Notes: generated by a model not told the origin, from the sequence alone. A stretch of 64,000 nucleotides of DNA from Lycorma delicatula (GCF_047948215.1 NC_134458.1:86631260-86695259), one strand, 5' to 3'. Numbered from the stretch's first letter, positions 11,601 to 25,367 are shown. A program made the numbers and translations.

Positions 11601-14600
11601 AAGCTAAATTCTGTTTGAGTTTTATGTTGATATTGATGTCACTAAGTTTTATCTCACTAATGGTACACTCAGTTTCATTTTTGAAAAATGTAGAAAAGTA
11701 TTTGTGATTTCGGATAAATAATAAGGTAAAGCTATCTGTGTATTTTCAGTTTTAATGTTTTCTACAACATGCAATAAGTGATTTTTAAAAATAAATTTAA
11801 ATTTAACTTTTATTTACTAGTGATATTTATTAGATCACTTATTAGACTAGTGTTATTTTTGATAGGAAACATCTGTTGTGAAGTGGTTAGGGAACTCATT
11901 TGTTGCATGGTCTAGGAGTAAATTCAATTTATGTTGTGTTTGTTCACATATTTTTTTGACAACTCAGAAACAAATACAAATTTTGTAATATTCAAGAACG
12001 TTCTTGAACTTTTTCTGTTACGGATAATACTTCCATCTTGGTCTAATGGTGCATGTGTGTCCTGATTCTATTACACGATTTACAAAGATCAAACTGATAT
12101 TGATTTTTGGTGTACAATGCTTGATATTTTTGTGTATCTGTTGTTAATTTTGCATCCAGTCTATCAAACATATCATTAGTTACAGTCAGTATTGCTTAAT
12201 TTTTATAATCCTCCCTCTGAGTCGTGTTTATTAGTACATGGTATAATTTCTTTGTATTCTGTACAACATTTTTGAAAGCAGCAGGTAGCAGAGTAGCCTT
12301 ATAATCAGAAAATTTTTGCAATCTTGTGATTGATTATTAGTTGACACATGTTAGTGTTGATTTTTGTCATTAGGTATGTTTTTGATTTGGTTTTGAATCT
12401 TAACCAATATGTTGTTACATTAAGTTCATCATCCACTTTCATTCTCCAAAGTCATGAGAGTTTTTGCAAGTCTTTTCAACATGAGACAAAAACTGCACAT
12501 TGGAGCTGTGTGTTATAATAGCATGTTGGATAGATAAGCATTTCTGTCAAAATAAGTTTTCCTGAAGTATGCTTGTTATCTTCTTTGAAAATGGTTTAGT
12601 TAATCAACTGACTGATTTTCTATATTTCTACTGTGCAAATTGTATTTTATTTATATTATTAGGCATAATTTGTGATGAGTATAAGAAATACACAATTCTC
12701 TAGCCGTCTAAAAATGCAAAACAAGACAGATATATGAAAGGTAATCCAACTTAATAAAAATATGTTGTTGCAAAAAACCTAAATAACCTAACTGCACAAA
12801 AACAGTACAAATTAATGTGGCCTTTTGAACATAAAAGAGCAAGCTCTGCTGTAAATAAATCTTAGTTAATACAAATTATTGTTAATGCAGTTCCAGTAAC
12901 CAGAAATATAAACAATTAAATCAGTTACATTATAATGTACTTAATAAATGATGAATTTAAAAAGGAAATCTTGATATATTTTAATGTAATCAATAAAAAA
13001 AGCCATAAAAAATGCTGAAAACAACACAACAAATCAAACAGGTGATTTAAATGAAGAAAAAATTTCCATTTCACAAGGAATCTAAGGTTGAACTCAGTGT
13101 TTATAACATTCACTTTAAAACATACCAAACCTGATAATTTTTTAACTTTTTTCTTGATAAATTTCATTACATCTAAGAAAGTTGTGCTTTTCACATAAAA
13201 CAAAAAATAATAAAACACAAAAAAGTTGTACAGTAATTAAAGTTTTGTACAGGTAATTATTTTATTAACTTATTAGTATTTCTTGTTGTATTTTATTGAA
13301 ATTTTCACTAATTATAACTACTGATAGTGACTGTTTACAATTTTAATTCAAATTTGACTTTGTATTGTATATGGTAAAAAGTGTTTTTTTCATAACACTA
13401 AAGAATTGTAATCATCTAATTATGAAATAACATATATAAAAAAAATCACAACTTTACTATTAAAGTTCAAAACAAAAAGTAGACTATGATTGTGTTTTAT
13501 AAAAGAAAATAGAAAAATTAAACAGTAAGGTAAATCCTGTTCTACAAACATCAGGTTTAAGGACAAGTGCCAAAAAAAGTTAACATAAATTTAAGAGATA
13601 AGATCTTAATATTTATTACACAGTATACAATAAATTAAAGTATATGTATGGGAAACTGTACATAAATTTTGCTAGAACAAATTTACTGTTCATAAGCAAC
13701 ATCATAAATATTCTCAGCTCAAAATGGACCAGCTTATTCACATATAAAAGTCAGTAATAAAAACCAATAAACCTTTTTAAATCAAATTTGCACAGTATTA
13801 AAATTTACAGACTGATATTCTCTGCATAGTGAAACTTGGGATTAACTGTATACAGAGTTAGTTGCAAACTAAGACTGACAGTAGACTCTTAGTTTACTAA
13901 GAGTTACTAAGTTTACTTAAACTTTCTGTTTAAAGAAAATTGTGCAAAAAATTTTTCCAATATGTTACATTCAACAGTAGTCATTTACTGAGAATATGGT
14001 AAACAGTAGAACCAGTCTGCTAATGGTATGTCATGCAATAAATGGTACAACACGAGCAAGAAAGCTCAAGAAATTAATCTTCCTCAGCATTTAAAGAATC
14101 TTAAAAAAATTGAATATTATCAAAGCATGTTTTTTCTTTTTTTATTTATATTCAATTGACATCTTCTGTTATAACCACTAGCCTCTAAAAAATGCCAACA
14201 GCATGCAGAATCTACACCAGCTTAGTTAAACTTCAGCAACCAATTTCTTAAACATGATTTAGGCCACTAGCATTTAATCCTTACTTCACATCCTTCAATT
14301 TTCAGGATGGCACTCCCCCGAGATGTTGAGAAACCACCAGGTTGTAATGAGATGCAGTTTTCCACTTTATCAAAGATATTTCCAGTGTTTTTTTTATCCT
14401 AACAAACATTGTCAGTAACTTTATTGCTATAAAACATTTCAAGTGAGTAACATCCATTTGGTATAAGATTTCTGACTGAAAATCTCTCTCTAAATATAAA
14501 GCTCCCAATTAGCAAGCCATGATAATTTGTTATTTTCAACAGGGTCTAATTTTCTTTTAAGGCTAACTTACTTCATAATCTACTTCTCGCAACGCACCTT

Positions 14601-15280
14601 TTAAGCTATGTTAATCTTTATCATCAAATTAGTATTTTATGACTACACTGACAACAGTAAAGACAGCCACATATAATTTATCTATAGAATATTTTTAATC
14701 TGCCACATCAACCAGAGGAACTTACAAGTAATGAGAGTCCCTGTCTTTTGTACTATAGAAATAATATTCTAAGACTAATCACTAAAGTAAATACAACTGA
14801 GGTTAGTTTTGAAGTTGGTTAATAAACATTTTTTAAATAAATATAAACTACTTTTTTTTTAATTTCTCATGGTTGCAGTTACATTGTTAAAAGTAAATCC
14901 TTCTTGATGGAGAACTATTTTCTATCAGAGAAACAAGGTTAATAAAAAGTAAACTTTAATGAAGGTAGTAAAGAGATGAAAGAAAATTAATAAAAGAAAA
15001 CAAAATGTATAGTTGCATCAGAGGAAGCAGCATTATCATACAGCCTATATTCCATTTTATGGTCACAGCAGGCATCAGTTAACAAGTTTAACATAATTGT
15101 GACCATCCAACTATGTTAGTCACTGATGTTATGATAAATGACCTATCAGGCATGGCATTTTCTCACGCTACAAAATTGTCATTTAATCTAATCCTCTGAT
15201 GTAAAAAAAATAGGTTATGTTGATATCGTTCGAAGTTCAATTCACAGAATCATTAGTTAGTTAACCTAACCAGACTCAAT
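8661..15280. other. AT-rich non-coding stretch
   Basis: No gene is recognised. There is a purine-rich patch at 8935-9045 and a hairpin with 10 bp arms at about 11293-11319 (tctggaaagc and its complement). One short splice-bounded open end at about 10064-10125 (plus) is listed as a finding. The rest reads as intron or intergenic DNA. Confidence 0.55.
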
Positions 15281-15705
15281 TAGATTTCGGTACTTACGTA
15301 TTATAGCCACAGCATTATTTAAAAACAAAGTAGTCAATCGGATTTCGGTGGAAAGTGGGCCGATATAGAGTATAACATAGATTCAAAACACTCTTTATTA
15401 ATTTTAATAAATGGTATTTATTTATATAAATATAATTTAACCAAACTTAACCTACGCTCGCTAACCTTGACTAATAACCACCACGCCACCACAGCTACAG
15501 CTTTATTTAAAAACAAAGTAGTCAATCAGAGTGTCAATTAACAGGAGTGTTTTCATTATTTAAATAATAAATAATTGCAATAATTACTGAATTTATTTAA
15601 TAAATACTCAAAAAATTATAGTGTTAAGTTACGGTGTTGAATCTATGTTAAACTCTATATCGGCTGTAGATGCGGTGGTGTTAATACGCAAGTACCTAGA
15701 TTTCT
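15281..15705. repeat. Nested inverted-repeat block, MITE-like
   Basis: Two pairs of inverted segments are nested. The outer pair is about 15281-15310 with 15674-15705 (core ggtacttacgtatta against ggtacttgcgtatta). The inner pair is 15359-15384 with 15635-15663 (core gccgatatagagt). A direct repeat, ttatttaaaaacaaagtagt, also occurs at 15305-15343 and 15493-15531. The layout suggests a non-autonomous foldback or MITE-type DNA transposon of about 425 bp. No coding potential and no clear target duplication were found. Confidence 0.6.
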
Positions 15706-16192
15706 CTTAAATCAAGTTATTTACTCTGCAAATAATGTATATTGCACTTAACCTAGTCTTAAGTGAATCTAATCTCATTCTTAACTTAATTAACAATCTT
15801 AAATAAATTATTTAGTCCAAAAATAATGTATTTAAATTTTATGCAGCATTGACTTAGGAAATTTTTGGTGAAGTACTGTGTAAATTACCAGTGACGTAAC
15901 TCTGGTGAAAGAAGTTTTCAATGAAAAACTTCAATTGTAACGAATAACTTAGGTCCTAAAATGAGTGTATTCAAAATTTCATCAAAATGGGAAGTTAGAT
16001 CCTAATTTTAAATAATTAGCACTCCATGTTTTTTATATGTAGGAGGTATGTTTGGAAAGTAAGGTTACAACTTGTCTGTAGCCCCAAGGGAAATTTTCAT
16101 TTCAAAATTGTCACTCCTGCGTGAAAGGAACATCAAAGTAATGAAAACAAGCCTAGATGGGATTCAGCAGCTTAACTGGTTACATCAGAACC

Positions 16193-17317
16193 ATGTCTTT
16201 CCCAATCCCAACAAGTTTGAAGTGCGAGTCCTCATCCGATTTCTTGCTATCACTAAAAATAAAAAGTCCATCAATATCCAACAAGAAATTGTTTCTGTTT
16301 ACAACTGTGTAATGTGATGTGATAAAGTAACAAGTGGTATAGGGAATTTAAGGATTGTAGAACAAACATTCATGATGAACAGAGACTATTGATTGTGACA
16401 GAAGTGTTCGCTGAGAATCTCAAACAGCTGATTTGCAAAGATTGCCGTTTGGCTGTGGACAAACTTCATGAAATGTGTCCAAAAGTCAGTTGAATTATGC
16501 TGTATGAAAGTGTAACCAACCAAATTTTTGATAACTGTGCACATGGTAGATACCGAAAATGTTAACAGAACACAAAACAGGTAAAGTTCATTGAGCTAGG
16601 GAGTTTCTCGATTGTTATGAGCTCAACGGTGAAGAATTCCTTGACTATATTGTGACTGACAATGAAACCTGGGTGGCTCACTACACCAGAAAAGGCAATC
16701 TATGCAGAGGTGGCATACTGGTTCCCAGTCTGCAAAAGAAATTATGGCAACATTTTTCTGGGATTGAAAAGGAATTTTTCTAATCGATTTTTTGACTCCA
16801 CGTCAATCCATAAATGTTGACAGATACCCTCTGAAAGTTTTGTCAGGCCATTCAAAACAAAAGAGGGTAGCTGGCAAACAGAGTATGTCTGTTGCACAAC
16901 AATGCAAGGCCCCACGCAAAGCGGTCGATCTCCTCAAATAGTTTTGGTTGTAATATTCTGAACCACCCTCCTCTAGTCCCGACCAGGCACTACATGACCT
17001 TAGTTCTTTTCATCCTTTTGAAAAACCATATGGGCAGAAAACGCTTTTTAACTGATGAAGGGTCGATCTCCTCAAATAGTTTTGGTTGTAATATTCTGAA
17101 CCACCCTGCTCTAGTCCCGACCAGGCACTACATGACCTTAGTTCTTTTCATCCTTTTGAAAAACCATATGGGCAGAAAACGCTTTTTAACTGATGAAGGG
17201 GTGAAGAATGCCATGTGTGAATGGTTAAAGATGGCGGCAGGGACATGCAGCTCTATACACAGGAATACAAAAGTTGATACATTGACTGATCAAATTCTTG
17301 AAATGGCAGATACATAG
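16193..17317 (+). pseudogene. Mariner transposase, inactive
   Basis: In life this DDE-type enzyme excises and reinserts the element. Recognisable parts in order: EVRVLIRFLAITKN (HTH region, near 16220), a middle region with many stops, VTDNETW near 16650, IMATFFWD and GIFLIDFL near 16740-16800, HNNARPH near 16893, and KNHMGRKRF near the end. Catalytic positions are lost: TGDETW has become TDNETW and HDNARPH has become HNNARPH, so two of the three aspartates read as asparagine. The third region (SPD) is present only in a shifted frame. A 46-residue segment is tandemly duplicated in frame. The start at 16193 is followed by a frameshift. Confidence 0.87.
16923..17198 (+). repeat. Tandem duplication, two 138 bp units
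   Basis: Units 16923-17060 and 17061-17198 are nearly identical; I noticed a single difference (cctcct against cctgct). The unit length is a multiple of three, so it duplicates 46 residues of the mariner transposase around the third catalytic region without breaking the frame. High identity implies a recent event compared with the decay of the rest of the element. Confidence 0.95.
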
Positions 17318-17361
17318 AAAAATAGTGGTATGCTTGTGTAATATGTCATGCATGTTTCATT

Positions 17362-17460
17362 AATATTCAATTCATTCAATCATAGTGTTCTGCCATTACG
17401 GCAGGTCCTGTCATGGCTGCTGCTCTCCACCTTATTCTATCTTTTGCTAACCTCTAAGTT
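17362..17460. repeat. Possible small repeat insert in the mariner 3' UTR
   Basis: A GC-richer stretch (containing ctgccattacggcaggtcct) interrupts the AT-rich 3' UTR of the mariner. It resembles an interspersed repeat I half-remember from insect genomes, but I cannot name it. Boundaries are approximate. Confidence 0.3.
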
Positions 17461-17529
17461 TTATTAATAAATATGCATTTTTCGATTTTTGTAAAATGTT
17501 GTAACCTTACTTTCTGAACATACCTCATA

Positions 17530-18330
17530 ATAAAGGAATAATGTAGAGACAATAGAGAACATAAGGGTGCTGTGTATTACAGTGAAGAGATATGGGGCAT
17601 TATGGAAAATAAATTTAATAGTAATAACTAAAATGACATTTAATGTAACAATTCTACTTACCTTTATAAAATTATAAGAATTTATAAAAATACACTATAA
17701 AATAGTTATATCCAAAATTTAAAAATAAGATACAATTTAAATAAATTATGGTAACATATCACTATTTTTATTTTTAAATCAAAATTTATTTTTTGATGTG
17801 TTCTAACAAATCAGAAATCTCTGTTAAAACATTCAACAGAGAAAAATAATAAGCAGCAAGTAAAGAAAATTTATTTTTATTAACAATTACATTTTGTTGT
17901 TAGAATGAAATTCATTAACTATATATTAAAAATAAGAAATAATAATAATAGAAAAACTGATGTTAAGTGAACTTTGAAAAAGACCAACAAAAAGCTGATG
18001 AAGAGCTTTTTATAGAATATAAAAATTAGAATCCAAACATATGGATATTAGGATAGGAAAGAAGCTTCAAATGCAAGTATGGCAAACATGGTAAAATATA
18101 AACAAGGAGATAAAAATAACTAACGAAAAACCAACTTATTAGAAGATTAAAAAAAAGAGAATATAAGAGGCCTGTTGTTTGGTGTTAAAACCAAATTATG
18201 ATAGAAAGATAATAGATTAAGTAGGAGGTGGTATAGCATGATCCAAAATAACCTGCAGTTAAAAAGAACAAGTATTTCAAGAAATGAGGAATCAGAAAAG
18301 CAGTGATGTTATTCACTGTACATTTTTTCT
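17530..18330. other. AT-rich non-coding stretch
   Basis: Nothing recognisable between the mariner and the SINE. Confidence 0.5.
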
Positions 18331-18345
18331 GGTCTTTTGAAGACT

Positions 18346-18605
18346 TTTTTCCTGTTTAGCCTCCAGGAAACACCATCAGGTATTACTTCAGAGTAAGTGA
18401 AGTGTAGTCTTGTAGTCTCAGTTCAACCATTTCTGAGATGGGTGGTTGATTGAAACCCAACCACCAAAGAACACAGATATCCATGATCTAGTATTCAAAT
18501 TCATATAAAAGTAACTGCCTTTACTAGGATTTGAACGTTGGAACTCTCAACTTCAAAATCAGCTGATTTGCGAAACGCATTCACCACTAGACCAACCCGG
18601 TGGTT
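18346..18605 (-). mobile_element. tRNA-derived SINE
   Basis: The 5' end, read on the minus strand, is tRNA-like. An A box, tggtctagtgg, is at 18584-18594 and a B box, cgttcaaatcc, at 18527-18537, with a spacing typical of a tRNA promoter. A non-tRNA body of about 180 bp follows and ends next to an A-rich stretch near 18346. The flanks repeat: ggtcttttgaagact at 18331-18345 and ggtctttcaaagact at 18606-18620, a 15 bp target duplication with two differences. A tRNA gene is excluded because no cloverleaf can be closed around the boxes. Confidence 0.88.
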
Positions 18606-18620
18606 GGTCTTTCAAAGACT

Positions 18621-21600
18621 GCTTGATACTTTATTCACACTTCTAGGTAGTATATTAAGACACATTACTCTGCTCAAACTAAACTGGAATGTCTGATAGC
18701 TAAAAGAGTATATTTCTTGTACCCACATTCTTATCACCATAGGCCTAGAAAATATTACTTTATATAAATAGCTTTTGCAGTGATGGCATAACATCAAAAT
18801 CATTCCTGCCGTATGCTATCATAGCAGTAATTACCATGTTGAAAATAGCAAGAAAACAAAGATAATTTACTAGTGCTATTTAAGTAATGACTAAAAGTAA
18901 CCTGACACTACCACCCTCACTAGTGAATCAGTAGTAATTTGAACATGTTCTACTTTACAAGCTATTACAGATCACATAAACAATTAACATTAATCAGGTA
19001 ATGTATTTATCACATAATGGCCTACAACAATGACTTAGAAATGTACCATAATATAGCGACATAATTTTCAATTTATTCATCTAGGTTTACTAGCAGAGTT
19101 TGTTTATTGCAATTCTATTTGAAAATATGATAGTCTAGTGTAAAAGTGAGCAAATGCTTTTGTTGTAATGATAAGAGTTCAGTTTTATTTTGGGACACCA
19201 TATCATCTGATGACAATGAGAAAAAAAACTATGATTATCCAAATCATGAACATCATATATTCTCAAAACATCCTGCCTCATTTTAAATGCAAGCATATTT
19301 CGATAGATAACCATAATACAACCAATACTAGTTCTGTAAACAGTAATCTCATGTGTTTTTTAGCAAATTTAATGAAGTCAACTCTTCAATAAGGTGAAAA
19401 TGAAAAATAAAGTACAAAACAAAGTTTTCGATCATAATCAACTGTGAAAGGTTTAGCCATTGAATTTGGCACTAGCTAATAGGATAATCTGGTCGGATTT
19501 ACAACCCTACTGTACATATGTTGTAATTAATTCTTTTAGACACTGGAAATTACTAATTTGACACTTATCAAGCACTTAATTTTATTAAATTTCAAAGTTT
19601 TAATTTCAATTTTTATTATATTAGTATCAAAAGCCAACATAGAATTAAAAATAGTAGGAAAATGATATTAGATTTAAGTTGAAATTCAACCGTGAAGGGA
19701 TGTTCAGTATGTGAGCAGTGGTGGGTTGGCGCTGGGTTGGAAACTTCCAATTACATCATTCACTGTTCGAAAGATAGCACCAACCGCACCATTTGAAACT
19801 GAATTTATGTAAATCATTATAAATACATTATTCCATCTAATCACAAGGCTTAATGGAAAATTTCATAGAAATCATAAAATTCATTTCCCTATAACCACAT
19901 CGCAAATGAAGTTAAACAGGACATCATATCATTCCATTTGGTCAATAACAAGTGCCTAGCCGCTACTAAATTGCATTAGAGCAATAGCTATAATATAACT
20001 GGATTAAGTTATATTAATATAACTAGTATATTAATATAACTACAATACACTATAGTGTAACTTGGAGCATGACAGTCACTACTTAGTTCCAGAAATAAAG
20101 TACACTCCATGTGACCTATATTTTCCATTATTATAAGACTAAAAAAAAAGGTTCATTAAAAAAATAAATAATAAAACAAAATGAGACGTAAATGTTGTAA
20201 TTACCAAATGATCATCATCGGTACAATATTTATTCATGGCGTACAATAGTGTTTTGTATTTTTTTTAGCTAATACATTTTTTTAAGGTAACTGATTTATA
20301 ACAATTATTTTTATTAACTGAAGTTCATAGTCATAACTGAATACAAACTAATTCTTTAATTTCAAGCAAAAACGTGATTTGATATAAACATTTGTAATTG
20401 AAAGCAAACCAAGAATTTGATAAATGTTATGGTTCGAATTAATAGATAACAGTATTTAACATATATAAATATACTTAATTAAATCAATTGAATTACAACT
20501 ATAAAATTAATAAAAAAAAATTTTGTTAATCAGTCTCCCTGGAAAAAGAAATAATAATAATACAACATACAAAACCTATTCAATAACAATACAATAGAAA
20601 TTATCACAATCACGAACTGAAATTATGATTTAAATAAAAACGTACAACAATATATACCAAAAGTATTGACACATTTTTAATGTAAATTTCATATATAATA
20701 AAAAATTAGGCATATTTTATAATTTTCTAGAGAAATTATATTCCTTAACGAACCGACTTATCTTCCAGAACAATATAAAGATTAGGATAAATCTCACTTC
20801 CATTGAGATAAAGATAGGAGATTATTGTTGAACAACAAAGTACGGGTAGGTAAATTTTAATTTAATCAATTAATAAAAATTGTAATTGTAATTTATATGG
20901 GCACACTTATTTTTTAATTAAAACTATCAGCAAAGATTCCAAAATACAAATTAAATTTAAATATTTAAAATTTATTACGCTGAACATTTTAATATGCTAA
21001 TAATTCATTTTTTTCTTTTTTTTTTAACAACTCACAGAGAATAAAGTTAAATGGTGAATTTAATTTTATTCACTTTTATCTGTGAACGATGAAAATATTT
21101 TGTATTATTCAGTAATACAATCATAAAATAAAAAAATAGTAAAAATTTTTAATAAAAACTTAATTCTTTTGTGATTATAACTAAAATATATATTTTTTTA
21201 ATCTACCTTTTGTTATTCAATGTCAGCTGAAGACATATATCGATCATTATGAATTAATTAAATGTAGCTAAATGCACCGACTAAGAAAAAATATAATTTT
21301 AGTTTGTTTACAATTCCCTTTTTAATTTAAAATATATCGAATATGATATTTTTTTAAATTTATTTCTAATGATAGTAATGGTCAATAAGTATGAGCAAGA
21401 GTAAAACCAGAGTACATAATCGATAACATTTTTTTAACTCTTTTATTATTCAAAGGCATTAAAATAAATATTATTTAGAAATCTAAGTTTATAACACAGA
21501 ATTAAGATAAAAAAGAGTCAGTACAGAGCCCTTCTGAACTAATGAAAGAAGGGCCACCTAGTATAGTCCTCTGTATACACCAGTTATTAAAATGGTTCAA

Positions 21601-24600
21601 TTTCCAGAAACAAATGATATTTTCTCATAAAACTGTAACAAAATTATGTATACATCTGCCATAATTAATGAAATTAATAAACAAAATATAAAACGGCGTT
21701 AAATATTAATGCAAATAAAATTTTTAAACTGGTTAGCTAAATATATCAAACTACATGTAAACATTTAATATACAATTTACGATATCTTAAGCGATAACAT
21801 CCATTGATTTTTTTTTCCTTAAGAAAGAACAATTATCTCCACTGTCCACCACTGTATTATAATTATTGAAATGCATTTGTATTAAACTTAATCATCTACA
21901 GGCTTATTCTAAAAAAAATTTTTAAAAATGCCCCCAAAAATTCATTAGTGTAGAGTTAAAAAGGGTTTTGACTTTAATAACAAAATTATCAATTTATCTA
22001 GTACTTTTATGCAACAAACATAGATTAATGCCAAATTTAGAAACGATCATAATTTTATGTAAACAGTAGCTACAAAAAGTACAGATACACAAAAATCTAA
22101 AACTATCAGATAAAAACAGTGATTGAAATTTGTAAATTCACTTTGTAAAATTTTTCATTTTGTAAGCAATTATTGTCTCCCAGTAACTTCAAACTTTCAG
22201 TTCTAATTTAAATGACATATTATTTCATTACTCATTGTTATTATCAAAATTTTAATTTAATCAGCATCATCCAATAATTCTCTTGAAATACAATTTATAC
22301 AGATTTGTCACAAACACAAAAGTAAAGCGGTAATAAATTAAATCAAATAGACTACTATATCCCTTTCTAATCAACCAGTCCTCTGGATGTAGACATAAAC
22401 TACCACTGGGTGGAAAGAAAATTGCCAAATAACAAAACATCAAATATTAATGAAAATATAAAAATTTCTAAAAAAACAGCTTCAACCTTCTAGTAGTGAT
22501 AAATCACTTAAAAACAATTTAACAGAACAGAAATGAAGATGAAAAAAGCACAAGACATAAAAATAAATTAAGAGAATTACATTGCAAGCTTTTTGTAGCC
22601 TTAAAAATCCCAGTACAAGGGGCCAGCGACAGGTTTACGAATATGATATGATAGGTTTCTGCTTCTGATTATGACTAAAACCATTCCTATACAAAATGCT
22701 TAAAAATATATAATACATAATATTAAGTTTATTTATTTATTATTGGAATTATTCACTGCTTTCTAGAAACAGTCTGTAGTTATTCTCTAACATATAAACA
22801 AATTTTTATAACATCACACTCTCACAGTAATTCCAATTTTTAGATGTTTTCTCCACCACAAAATAATACTGAGAAAATATCACATCATTAACAGCGCTAC
22901 ACTTAACCAGGTTTAACATCTCACACACAACAGTTCATAATCCTACTTTCCAAAATAAGTGGGTGAACTTTTCCAGGAATTTAAAATTAGTTCAACACAT
23001 CCACCATTGCACTAAAATACTTCTGTTTTTATTTCAAGTCTAAGAGGAAAATCATGGATGAATTTGTATTAGACTTGTAAATTAGATACACGAACTGAAT
23101 CCCTAAATAGCAACCAATCTGACTAGTTGCAAGTTTCTTCTTGCTATTTAAAAATAAAATTAACAAAAAGCTGCTACTCAATTATCAAATAGGATGCATT
23201 AGATCTTCTATGATATCAAACCGCTCAAATACTGGACATAATGGAAAACAGAAATACTGGTCTAATGGCAAAAGGATCCAAAAACCCATGTTTTAATAGA
23301 TCTGATGGCATTTCATTACTCCTAGTTCATGCCAATAGGATGTTAACACACTCTTTAGATTTACAATGATCAGGACTTGTATTGTTAACTTTAATAAAAT
23401 CTACTAACAACTGGTAATGAAGCGAGGATCCCCTAATTAGAGCTAGACCAAATCTAATGAAACATCTACAGCAATACATATTGCACTATCACGTTTTTAA
23501 ATGAATGTTGGTTACTGTGATATTTTAGTATTGTACATTGTTTAAACACAACATCTAAGCTTCCAGATACAAGACATAGTCTTATATATCAGTCACTAAA
23601 CATAAAACACTAAATTTTTTTACGATTTAAAAGTTTTATTTTTAAATAATATTCTACCTTTTTAAACTCTTCCAGTCAGTAAACTATGTCAAAGGGGCAG
23701 CTGTACAGGTTTCTTTTTATTACTTGAGTCTTTGTACTCCCTAATCAGCTAAAACTTAACATTCATATTTTCATGAACATCTTCCTTTACTAATTTTCAC
23801 TGCTGTCTTAAAGCAATTTTTCCTATTCAAATGATTGATTTTATAATATAGATATAGTAGTGTCATTCATTTTTTTTTTTGGATTTTGCAAATTTATTCC
23901 AATATTTATAAATTTCTTTCTGTATGCATGGCCACTAACATGCAAAATCCAGAAAATCTTGTACAGATAAACAGAGATTTGAAGGGGTATATGTATATAT
24001 ATAGTCAAGATTTAAAAATATATAGTTCCCTATCAATTTTAGGATTTAATACAGCATATATTTAATACAGCACTACCTTCAATTTTGCCACAGTTAAACA
24101 TTCAAATTGTGCCACCACACAATTGTTTTTAATAAGGTGAACATATCATAATACTTCAATATTCATGAATGTTTGTGTCTTCTATACCACTAATAAATCT
24201 TTCAGTAAAAAGTTGAAAAAAATGAATAACAGAAAAGATGGTTAATAGCAAGCATTATTTAACACAAAGGGAATAATTATTTTATAATGCCACAAAACAT
24301 AAAGTTACGTACAGTTACACTATTATCCTTTATTTAAAAAAAAAAACACAATCTGTATCATCATGTAAGCCAGAATGAACAATCCAGTTGCAAAACAATT
24401 TTACTAACGCAGCATAAGTAAACAGCCTGTTGTATATCAATTCATAGCTATTACTGTATGCATGAAAATATTTAGAAAATGTCTCACAAACTAGCTCAAG
24501 TGAAAGCTGTGCCTGACAGCAAACCAGACAAGAAAACACTGGTTGGCACTTTATGCTGACTGGAAGACAAAAAGGACTAGACTAATTGTACAACGGTAAG

Positions 24601-25367
24601 AATTAATGAAGGCGTTTCTTAATAGCTCAAAAAAACTTCTGAAAGCTATTTTTAAATATTTAGAAACACATTATTTATTATTATTTTTAATATAGAAATT
24701 TATTTTCTACTGTATTTCAGCTCAGCAACCTGAATTTCCAACCTGTAATGGTTATTTTAAGTGATGGTCTGGTGGCATTTCAATTACAACTTATTGATAT
24801 CACTAAGAATATTTTTTCCATTGAATTTTATGTAACTTACAGATTAATAAACCAAATCTAATAATGTTCATCTACAATACAAATTTAAACAATACTACAC
24901 TCATAAGTTTTTTCAACAATGGTATAATTACTATCCTAATAAAAGCTGTGATATCAAAATTTACAATTTATAAATTTATTTAACAATTTTAATAAAAATA
25001 AAATATCAAGTCTGGAAATAAAATTAACTGTCATTAATTACAACACACAAATCAGAAAAATTTTCAAAATTATAACATTTCAGTTGGACTGTATCATGCA
25101 TCAATAGACCAAACACAAATTCCTTAAATTTGAGATAATTATGCAATCTCGTGATAAAAGTTATGAACCACCTTGTAAACATTATTCTGAGTTGTTTTTG
25201 AATAGGTAAACAAAAATGTCAATAGAAAACCTAAGAGATATTTACTATATACATACTTTTGAATGTTGAATAACAAGACCATATGCTAATGTTGTTTCTC
25301 ACAATGCATCACTACGTGACCATGTGACTAACTTTTGATCTACTAATGCATATTCTGTAAAGAGTTG
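18621..25367. other. AT-rich non-coding stretch
   Basis: No gene is established. A GC-richer patch at about 19690-19790 has no recognised content. Around 20008-20040 there are repeated palindromic tatattaatata blocks. A hairpin with 8 bp arms (gcccttct and its complement) is near 21528-21555. A weak exon-like open stretch on the minus strand at 22267-22405 is given as a finding. Confidence 0.5.

Larger units (their letters stand above)
16042..17527 (+). mobile_element. Mariner element with intact TIRs
   Basis: The ends are inverted repeats: the left end reads gaggtatgtttggaaagtaa and the complement of the right end reads gaggtatgttcagaaagtaa, and the match continues through ggttacaac. Each end is flanked by TA (16040-16041 and 17528-17529). 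Length is 1486 bp, or 1348 bp without an internal 138 bp duplication, close to the usual 1.3 kb for mariners. Encodes a broken transposase on the plus strand. A short foreign-looking stretch (about 17362-17460) lies between the transposase stop and the right TIR. Confidence 0.93.

Noticed and set aside
18524..18605. tRNA gene on the minus strand
   Set aside because: A and B boxes are present, but acceptor and anticodon stems do not close and a longer body with flanking duplications follows; it is a SINE.
24330..24539. Possible minus-strand exon (69 codons)
   Set aside because: The composition is plausible, but I found no convincing donor/acceptor pair and no familiar motif.
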